Part shown: in pieces, positions 58,772 through 64,000 of the stretch
Position numbering within the stretch: position 1 is the stretch's first letter
Layout of the letters: each line of letters opens with the position of its first letter
Notes under the pieces: generated by a model
The model's database searches: none
What the model was told of the DNA's origin: nothing
Seen by the model: only the letters and a program-made list of their open reading frames with translations
Position numbers and translations under genes: made by a program
IMG/VR virus record: IMGVR_UViG_3300001533_003144
Coordinates: 1 to 64,000 of that record
Length of the DNA: 64,000 nt
From: a virus
Direction: 5' to 3' (one strand)

Positions 58772-58923
58772 GAAAACTCTTTTTCTTAATGATTTTATTG
58801 GTTGTTTGTATTGTTGCTTTAGAGGAATGCCGTAAGGGGTGTGGAAGCTCTTACAATCCTCTTTGTTTGGTCAAGTGTTATGATCAATATAATGAATGTA
58901 AGAGAAATGCTTCCGTATTATAG
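58768..58923 (+). CDS. secreted cysteine-rich small protein, 51 aa
   Basis: The ATG overlaps the preceding TGA. A hydrophobic signal-like start (KLFFLMILLVVCIVA) is followed by five further Cys in a short tail (ECRKGCGSSYNPLC, KCYDQYNEC). It could be an exported superinfection or spanin-like protein. Its 3' end contains the class A motif at 58912. Confidence 0.5.
   Translation: MRKLFFLMILLVVCIVALEECRKGCGSSYNPLCLVKCYDQYNECKRNASVL
58912..58922 (+). promoter_or_regulatory. class A promoter-like motif TCCGTATTATA, copy 6
   Basis: Exact copy that overlaps the last codons of the upstream gene and ends 38 bases before the lipoprotein ATG. Its survival inside a coding end suggests selection for the motif. 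Confidence 0.65.
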
Positions 58924-58960
58924 TGGTGTCCTTTGTTAATTTATTTTTTGTGAGGTTATT

Positions 58961-59281
58961 ATGCGAAATTTAGTTTTGGTTATTTTACTTGTTACTATGT
59001 TTATTGTTGCCGGTTGTCCTACTTCTCGGATTATCCGGGGAAGTTTCCGGGATGGTAGTGGTAATTTGTACAGTTACCTTCTTGAAGATGATCCAAAGGA
59101 GAAGGTGGCTGAGGTTTCTGTTGCTTACAAAGGTAAGGAGTACCGTTGTCAGGTTAAGTACACTACAGACGATCCTAACCTGCTTGAGGTTGATGTCGAT
59201 GTCAGTCAGGCGGATATTACCGGATCGGTTAAAGTTACTTATAAGAAGGTTTCGGTGCATTGTTCTCTTTTAGAAGTTTAG
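58961..59281 (+). CDS. lipoprotein, 106 aa
   Basis: The signal peptide NLVLVILLVTMFIVAGC ends in a lipobox (VAGC). The mature part is a beta-rich domain with two further Cys. Phage lipoproteins often act in superinfection exclusion or as outer-membrane spanins. The class A promoter before it fits early or middle expression, so exclusion is a little more likely. Confidence 0.65.
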   Translation: MRNLVLVILLVTMFIVAGCPTSRIIRGSFRDGSGNLYSYLLEDDPKEKVAEVSVAYKGKEYRCQVKYTTDDPNLLEVDVDVSQADITGSVKVTYKKVSVHCSLLEV

Positions 59282-59291
59282 GGAGGTTACT

Positions 59292-59513
59292 ATGCCTGTT
59301 GAGATGATTCCTGTGGAAAGTTCTAACCTTTCTGCAATCGGGTACGATTCTGATACTTCTACTTTGTATGTAAACTTTCTTAATGGTAGCCAGTATGCTT
59401 ACAAGGAGGTTCCGGAAGAGGTCTTTGAAGAGTTTAAAGAGTCTGATTCTAAGGGTCAGTTTCTTCATCGTAGAATTAAGTTGGGTGGGTTTGAGTACGA
59501 AAGGGCTATTTAG
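59292..59513 (+). CDS. KTSC-domain protein, 73 aa
   Basis: The KTSC family pattern is clear: SSNLSAIGYDSDTSTLYVNF, then GSQYAYKEVPEEVFEEF and SKGQFLHRRIK. Members are small beta proteins found alone or fused to lysyl-tRNA synthetase, with unknown function. GGGAGG precedes the ATG. Confidence 0.85.
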   Translation: MPVEMIPVESSNLSAIGYDSDTSTLYVNFLNGSQYAYKEVPEEVFEEFKESDSKGQFLHRRIKLGGFEYERAI

Positions 59514-59528
59514 CTTTTGGGGTTTGGT

Positions 59529-60266
59529 ATGCGTAATTTTCTGTTAGTTCTCTTGGTTATGGTTTTATTGCTTGCTCTTGGTGTTTTTGGCGCTTTTTAT
59601 GGGGTTGACTTTAGTTTTATTTTTAATGACATTTCAAACTTTCTTACGGTAGCGGTGCTTCCTGGTTTTATTGCTTGGTCCTCAAAGAATCTTTCTGGAC
59701 ATCTAAAACAGGTAGATTTTAGGATATCTGAGACTACTCGTGAAACTACCGAGAAATATAATAAAGTTGAATCCGGGATAATGTCCTTACAGAAGGATAT
59801 AGGGCACATAAGAACACAAGTGAAGCGAATGGTTAAACTAAAAGATACTAAAGCTTTTTACCGCAGAGAGTTACTTAATACACAAAACTTGTGCTTAGAA
59901 TTTATGAGGTACAACGAAAACCTGTTCAAGTTTGCTTCATTAAAAGGAGACTCTTTCAGGTCTTTTGTGTTGGATGTCCACGATATGGATATTACTGCTG
60001 ATTGTGTAGAGGCCGTTATCCGTTTAGGAATAACGGTATCTGAGGAGATGAGGCAAAAGGGTTGTGCTTTGCTTGGTCAGCCTTTTATGAATGCTTTTTA
60101 TGAGGAGCATTCTGTAGAAGTAGAAAAGTTTCTTAAAGACATTTGCCGGATATTTACCGATCCCGATAATTCTAAACATGAAAGGTTACAAGAACATAGT
60201 GTTCGGTTTTTACGGCAGTTTCTTTCGGCCTTAAATAAGTCTTTTATGGGCTTTCAAAAAAATTAA
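59529..60266 (+). CDS. membrane protein with cytoplasmic or periplasmic helical domain, 245 aa
   Basis: The ATG at 59529 follows TTTTGGGG. Two hydrophobic segments (FLLVLLVMVLLLALGVFGAF, and FLTVAVLPGFIAW) are followed by coiled coil (about 60-100) and a helical domain. It may be a signal-transducing or lysis-regulating membrane protein. No family is recognised. Confidence 0.55.
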   Translation: MRNFLLVLLVMVLLLALGVFGAFYGVDFSFIFNDISNFLTVAVLPGFIAWSSKNLSGHLKQVDFRISETTRETTEKYNKVESGIMSLQKDIGHIRTQVKRMVKLKDTKAFYRRELLNTQNLCLEFMRYNENLFKFASLKGDSFRSFVLDVHDMDITADCVEAVIRLGITVSEEMRQKGCALLGQPFMNAFYEEHSVEVEKFLKDICRIFTDPDNSKHERLQEHSVRFLRQFLSALNKSFMGFQKN

Positions 60267-60296
60267 ATAAATTCAGTTTCTTATAAAAAAGTTAAG

Positions 60297-60311
60297 GAAA
60301 TTGAAAATTTC
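60297..60311 (+). promoter_or_regulatory. inverted repeat adjoining host-type promoter
   Basis: GAAATT and AATTTC are separated by three bases and end two bases before the -35 box at 60314. Position fits a repressor operator. No cognate repressor is identified. Confidence 0.35.
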
Positions 60312-60313
60312 TC

Positions 60314-60342
60314 TTGACATAGGGTTTATAGTCCTTTATCTT
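60314..60342 (+). promoter_or_regulatory. sigma-70 type promoter ahead of helicase operon
   Basis: TTGACA at 60314-60319, 17 bp spacer, TATCTT at 60337-60342. The -35 is perfect and the -10 matches four of six bases. It would let host RNA polymerase express the CHC2, sigma-like, loader-like and helicase genes early. Confidence 0.7.
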
Positions 60343-60371
60343 TTAGAGAGTCTATGTTGAATGGGTGTTAA

Positions 60372-60881
60372 ATGAAGCTCTCCAGGGAAGTTAAAAAACA
60401 GATTACAATCCCTCAATACTACAGGTACAAAGGATTACCTTTTCCGGAAAAGGTCGAGAAAGAAGGAGGCTTGTTTTCGTGTCAGATACACGGACCCGAT
60501 CTTAACCCTTCTGCTTTTTACAATCGAAGAGAAGGTACGATGTATTGTTTTGCTTGTGGTTTTTCTGGGGATGTCTTAGCTGTAATTAAAGAACTTGAAG
60601 GGCTTACTTCTTTCCGGGAGGTTTTATCGTTTATCTACATTACTTTTAGGATAGATCCCTCTGAAACTATTATTGAGGAGGATGGAGAAGCTGATTACAA
60701 GGACAAGTTCAGGCAGAGTATTATTGCTGAATTCGAGCCTTTTCTGTGGGAATATATTGATTTAACTCAAGACTTTTCTGTCTTGGAAGATGTGTCTGAT
60801 CTATACTCTATTGAAGATAATACTAAATTTTATAAAGCTATATCACAATTTAAGGAGAAACTAAATGCAAACCGGATTTGA
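60372..60881 (+). CDS. DnaG-type CHC2 zinc-finger protein (primase zinc-binding domain)
   Basis: The zinc ligands Cys37, His40, Cys59 and Cys62 lie in FSCQIHGPDLNPSAFYNRRE and TMYCFACGFSGDVLAV, the CHC2 domain of bacterial primases. The rest (to residue 169) has no TOPRIM acids, so it is not a complete DnaG. The catalytic partner may be the AEP-type protein at 12476. It is the first gene of the operon. Confidence 0.8.
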   Translation: MKLSREVKKQITIPQYYRYKGLPFPEKVEKEGGLFSCQIHGPDLNPSAFYNRREGTMYCFACGFSGDVLAVIKELEGLTSFREVLSFIYITFRIDPSETIIEEDGEADYKDKFRQSIIAEFEPFLWEYIDLTQDFSVLEDVSDLYSIEDNTKFYKAISQFKEKLNANRI

Positions 60882-61338
60882 TTATGTCTTAAAAGAACAT
60901 CAGCTTACTCTAATCGCAATTGCTAGGCAATATGAGTGGTTGACTTTTTCGTGGGAAGATCTCTATCACGATTTAGTTTTGTATGTGGTAGAGCGGTTAG
61001 ATACCTACAAAGGCAAGATGCTCAATATGAACAGTCTTGTTACTTTGCTTGCTCGAAGGTGCGTGAATGATAAGGTTAAAACCTTTTACAACCGGAAAGA
61101 AAAGATTGCTTATGTGCCTTTCATAGATGATATTTTTAAGGTGTATGCTTTTGAAGATGTTCGTCTTTTAGATATGGATATGCAGCAGATAGATAAAGTT
61201 ATTAAAAGCTTCTTATTAGATTGTGCTTCTATAGGAAAAGCTAAGGCGAGGAAGGTACATTGTCTTACTTCTTTTGAGGCGGACTTCTATCTTGAACAGG
61301 CAAGAGAGTTGTTAAAAGATTATGAGGGTATGGTATGA
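60865..61338 (+). CDS. second sigma-70 region 2-like protein, 157 aa
   Basis: The start overlaps the CHC2 gene by 17 bases after an AAGGAG site. FSWEDLYHDLVLYVVERLDT followed by NSLVTLLARRCVNDKVKTFY matches the DLxQ-helix and the melting helix of sigma region 2. There is no clear region 4. With the 11808 protein it forms a pair of small sigma-like proteins. Other phage transcription adaptors have similar patterns. Confidence 0.45.
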   Translation: MQTGFDYVLKEHQLTLIAIARQYEWLTFSWEDLYHDLVLYVVERLDTYKGKMLNMNSLVTLLARRCVNDKVKTFYNRKEKIAYVPFIDDIFKVYAFEDVRLLDMDMQQIDKVIKSFLLDCASIGKAKARKVHCLTSFEADFYLEQARELLKDYEGMV

Positions 61339-61898
61339 CTACTTGTAAAAAATGTAAAGGAAAGGGGTTTATTTTAAACTCGGATAACAGTACATCTTTG
61401 TGTGTATGTCAAAAAACCTTACAATTTAAAAAGGACTTGGAAGATCGTGGCTTCCGGTTAGGTATGATTAAGCCTTGGGATGTTTTAAATTCTCCTGCTG
61501 TTCATAAAATAAAATCTTTGTCTTATAAGGATATTTTTCTTATAGGTAAATCAGGTGAAACTGTTTTTTATTCTTATATGACACATCTTCTTTCAAAGGA
61601 AACCCGTACACGAATCTTTTCCAGTTCGGAACTGACTGAGATATTTCTAAGCAAGGGCTCTGAATACCAGTCTAAACTGTCTTACCTTAGTTTAGGAATA
61701 GTGTTAGGGTTTGATCTGACCAACAGTATTCAGGGAAAAGTTATGGCGGATTTTTTATTCTTCCGGAAATCAAATAAGAACTGGCAGACAGTCTTTTGGT
61801 TGCCTTACAATTCTATGAGGAGGCTGGAAACCGAGTATGGTGATGTTTTTTCGGAATATATTAAAGAAGGTGATTTAAATTTGGTTGAGGTTAAATAA
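61335..61898 (+). CDS. DnaC/DnaI-like helicase loader with degenerate ATPase
   Basis: The N-terminus has a zinc-finger-like CKKCKGKGF and CVC, as in DnaI-type loaders. The AAA+ part keeps the strand before Walker A (DIFLIGKSGETVFYSYM) but lacks the GKT/S signature, and the Walker B-like VLGFDLTNS has no acidic pair. It directly precedes the helicase gene by overlap. It may load helicase without ATP hydrolysis or be an adaptor. Confidence 0.5.
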   Translation: MTTCKKCKGKGFILNSDNSTSLCVCQKTLQFKKDLEDRGFRLGMIKPWDVLNSPAVHKIKSLSYKDIFLIGKSGETVFYSYMTHLLSKETRTRIFSSSELTEIFLSKGSEYQSKLSYLSLGIVLGFDLTNSIQGKVMADFLFFRKSNKNWQTVFWLPYNSMRRLETEYGDVFSEYIKEGDLNLVEVK

Positions 61899-63364
61899 TG
61901 TCTATTAAACAAGAAAAGGAAACCTTAGAAATACAATTAAAAGATCTGTTGGCTGTAGGGTTCCAATCGAGGTCTTTGGACTATTTACAGCAGTTACTAC
62001 TTATCCGGGAAGATTTTTATGTGAATGCTTATTGGTACACTCTGGTTAATGTTTGTGCCGATGCTATGATCGAGTATCGTACTGAGGAAATGTCCGAAGA
62101 ATTTTTGCTCCGTTTTATTGAAAAGAAGAAACTTTTAGCAGGTCCTCTTTTGGCTTATAAAGATTTTATGGCTATGGAAGTTGAGGCTTTGAGCCTTAAC
62201 AGGTTCAGGCTTGAGGTAGATATTTATATTGAAAATATGTCCAAATATCTGTTTAAAAAGTCTATCTACAACTCACTCAAGAACTGGGACGATAATACCT
62301 ATCCCAGTATAAAATCTAAGATGTTTAAGGATGTGGGTGTTATTGATACTTACAGAGGTACGGGCAGTTTGCCTGAAGGTAACATTAATCAGGATATGGC
62401 TGATGTTCTAATTAACATTGAGGCAGGTAAAGCTCTTACTGATCGTGGGGTACTTACCGGGTTTTCTCACATAGACTCTACAACAGGGGGGTTTATTCCG
62501 GGAGATCTTGTTTTTATTCTTGCTTATACTTCTCAAGGTAAATCTACGATGTTACTTAATACAGGTTACAGTTGTATGCTTAATGGGGGTAACTGTGTTT
62601 ATTTTGTGAATGAGTTACAATACCGTCAGGTCAAGGTCAAGTTTCTTGCTAGGCATACAGCAAACTCGGTGTTCTGGGACGGGCAGCTTAACGGTGTGGC
62701 AACAAAATCACTTGAGCAAGGTACTTTATCCAAGACCGAACTTAAAGTCGTTAAACAGGCAGCGAGGGATATAAGGACAAATAAAAAATATGGTAGAATT
62801 TATGTTGTTCAGTTACCTTCCGGATCATCACTAAACTATATTGAGGCTAAATTGACTTCATTACAGGCCACCTTTCCGGTGGATCTGGTTATTATAGATG
62901 ATTTACGGCTTTGTACTGGTGATCTTAAAGGGGATGATAAGGCGGTATTGAGTAAGGTAGTGGTTGCAGCAAAGAAACTGGCTGTAAACTTTAATCAGGG
63001 TAAAGGTGTTCCAATTTTATCTCCTTGGCAGACAAAACAGGTTTCTTTTGAGGAAGCAAAGAATAAGGGTAGATACCCGATAAATATTGCTTCGGACACT
63101 AATGAAGTTGAGAAACAGGGAGATGTTTTGATATGGTTACTGCAGACAGAGGATCTTAAACGGAAACACCAGATCCTTTCTGGTATTACAAAAAACCGTA
63201 TGGGTTCAACTATAGAATCTTTTGTTCTTATGGAAGAATGGTCTTATAGCTATATGTCTGAGCTTTCCGGGGTAGCTGTTGAAGTTGGTGGTAATACTTC
63301 TCCTGAGATTGAGTCTCCGGAAGAGTTTAAGTTTTTGTTAGATGAGGCTTTAAATATTGATTGA
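61898..63364 (+). CDS. DnaB-like replicative helicase
   Basis: The RecA-like core begins GVLTGFSHIDSTTGGFIPGD (about residue 187). Walker A is AYTSQGKST (about 208-216, with Ala in place of the first Gly), Walker B DLVIIDDLRL (about 340) and the arginine finger KNRMGST near 434. The N-terminal 160 residues are helical, as in DnaB or T4 gp41. At 488 aa it is full length. It would act with the CHC2 and AEP proteins at the fork. Confidence 0.85.
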   Translation: MSIKQEKETLEIQLKDLLAVGFQSRSLDYLQQLLLIREDFYVNAYWYTLVNVCADAMIEYRTEEMSEEFLLRFIEKKKLLAGPLLAYKDFMAMEVEALSLNRFRLEVDIYIENMSKYLFKKSIYNSLKNWDDNTYPSIKSKMFKDVGVIDTYRGTGSLPEGNINQDMADVLINIEAGKALTDRGVLTGFSHIDSTTGGFIPGDLVFILAYTSQGKSTMLLNTGYSCMLNGGNCVYFVNELQYRQVKVKFLARHTANSVFWDGQLNGVATKSLEQGTLSKTELKVVKQAARDIRTNKKYGRIYVVQLPSGSSLNYIEAKLTSLQATFPVDLVIIDDLRLCTGDLKGDDKAVLSKVVVAAKKLAVNFNQGKGVPILSPWQTKQVSFEEAKNKGRYPINIASDTNEVEKQGDVLIWLLQTEDLKRKHQILSGITKNRMGSTIESFVLMEEWSYSYMSELSGVAVEVGGNTSPEIESPEEFKFLLDEALNID

Positions 63365-63372
63365 GGTGTTTT

Positions 63373-63567
63373 ATGAAAAAACTAGACAAGTATCTTTTAA
63401 AACTGGCTAAGGAGATCGGTGTTAATGTTGTTGTTAGGTCTGCTAAGTATCCTGATAAACCTATCTTTAGATTAGAGGTAAGTTCCGATCTTTTAACTCA
63501 GTATAATAGGCAGTGTGATGTTTACCGGTTTTGTAAAAAACACGGGATAAAGATTTTGAATGATTGA
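63373..63567 (+). CDS. hypothetical protein, 64 aa
   Basis: The ATG at 63373 follows TGAGGTG. A small basic alpha/beta protein (KLDKYLLKLAKEIGVNVVVR). It has no recognised motif and follows the helicase gene closely. Confidence 0.5.
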   Translation: MKKLDKYLLKLAKEIGVNVVVRSAKYPDKPIFRLEVSSDLLTQYNRQCDVYRFCKKHGIKILND

Positions 63568-63576
63568 GATAAGCCT

Positions 63577-63720
63577 ATGATTAGATTTGAAAGCCTTGTG
63601 GTAAAGGAGTTTCCCGTAAAGGGGTTTACGCTTGATATAAAATATGGGGTATTAAATGAAAAAAGCTTTAATGACACTGACTATGATAGATGCCTACAAT
63701 CAGATACACGATATGTTTGA
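63577..63720 (+). CDS. possible small protein, 47 aa
   Basis: The ATG is preceded only by TGAGAT, and the frame overlaps the next gene by 65 bases. The peptide (MIRFESLVVKEFPVKGFTLD at its start) fills the gap after 63567. It may be a chance frame. Confidence 0.3.
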   Translation: MIRFESLVVKEFPVKGFTLDIKYGVLNEKSFNDTDYDRCLQSDTRYV

Positions 63721-63835
63721 TACAGGTAAAGGTTGGAGGAAACCTCCTGTAGCTAACAAACCTAAGCAGGGTAAGAAAAGACCTGCTGGGAAAGGTAAAA
63801 AGGCAAAAAAATTTGGTAAAAAGAAGAAGAGGTAA
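63656..63835 (+). CDS. small basic protein, 59 aa
   Basis: TATGGGG lies 5 bases before the ATG. A short helix is followed by a Lys-rich tail of about 33 residues (QGKKRPAGKGKKAKKFGKKK). Such tails bind nucleic acid. Function is unknown. Confidence 0.5.
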   Translation: MKKALMTLTMIDAYNQIHDMFDTGKGWRKPPVANKPKQGKKRPAGKGKKAKKFGKKKKR

Positions 63836-63840
63836 GTTAA

Positions 63841-64000
63841 ATGCCTTGTAAAAACTGTATGAACATGGGCTGTCCTTTCAGGTGGGTTAGAATCACCATT
63901 AATGGGGTTCTTAGAGATCCTCAGTTTATAGTGGTAAGGCACGAAATGGCTGGTAGGTTTTTGTTTGGTTGTAAGAAATATCTACCTGATGAAGATTTAA
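63841..64000 (+). CDS. cysteine-containing protein, partial at window end
   Basis: The ATG lies 5 bases after the previous stop, with GAGG upstream. The frame is open at the window edge after 53 codons. A Cys cluster (MPCKNCMNMGCP) suggests zinc binding. The rest is outside the window. Confidence 0.45.
   Translation, partial: MPCKNCMNMGCPFRWVRITINGVLRDPQFIVVRHEMAGRFLFGCKKYLPDEDL

Noticed and set aside
1-64000. Alternative genetic code
   Set aside because: TAA, TAG and TGA all end well-supported genes, often in tight overlaps.
1-64000. tRNA genes
   Set aside because: No cloverleaf-like segment was recognised in the intergenic gaps, which are mostly under 100 bp.

Overview
The window is 64 kb of a large tailed-phage genome. 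Every convincing gene lies on the + strand, packed end to end with ATGA-type overlaps and strong GGAGG-like ribosome binding sites. A terminase, portal, protease, major capsid protein, tail fibres, an endolysin and a phage-encoded replisome are all present. The DNA is AT-rich. The host is bacterial (Shine-Dalgarno sites, lipobox protein, peptidoglycan-targeting endolysin) but cannot be named. TAA, TAG and TGA all act as stops, so no recoding is seen. No tRNA genes and no gene-free stretch over 300 bp were found.

Layout. 1-15.6 kb: a BCS1-like AAA ATPase fragment, an antirepressor, an HNH-like protein and an unusual density of DNA methyltransferases: two C5 enzymes and four amino-methyltransferases. 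One C5 gene is broken by a restriction-modification cassette. One amino-methyltransferase carries an in-frame LAGLIDADG domain and another is frameshifted at a homopolymer. 11.8-31 kb: replication and recombination genes: a sigma-like protein, an archaeo-eukaryotic-type primase, clamp-loader-like proteins, a family A polymerase in two pieces, an SSB-like protein, an SbcC-like ATPase in two pieces around SbcD and a sliding-clamp-like protein, and a DnaX-like clamp loader. 31-38 kb: terminase large subunit, also in two pieces, and an M15 endolysin. 38.8-43.1 kb: a 1460-residue multidomain protein (HAD, ADP-ribosyltransferase-like domains, phosphoribosyltransferase, ParB-like) that looks like a phage polyvalent protein. 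44-53 kb: portal with an intein, protease, scaffold-like protein, capsid and neck proteins. 53-58.6 kb: tail fibre genes, one with seven 25-residue repeats. 58.7-64 kb: small envelope proteins, then a CHC2 zinc-finger protein, a second sigma-like protein, a degenerate helicase loader and a DnaB-like helicase.

Regulation. Two recurrent motifs sit just upstream of genes. TCCGTATTATA occurs six times, mostly ahead of replication or small membrane/envelope genes. TTTATATAATA occurs four times exactly plus one near-match, ahead of genes in the packaging/structural region. These look like two temporal promoter classes. The two sigma-like proteins are candidates to read them. One host-type promoter (TTGACA, 17 bp, TATCTT) precedes the CHC2-helicase operon.

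The most striking theme is fragmentation of core genes. PolA, TerL and SbcC are each split at a domain boundary, with several unrelated genes between the halves and a separate start and ribosome binding site for each half. The polyvalent protein is the best candidate for a less-described system, probably an effector acting on host NAD, nucleotide or RNA metabolism. That function is inference from domain content only.
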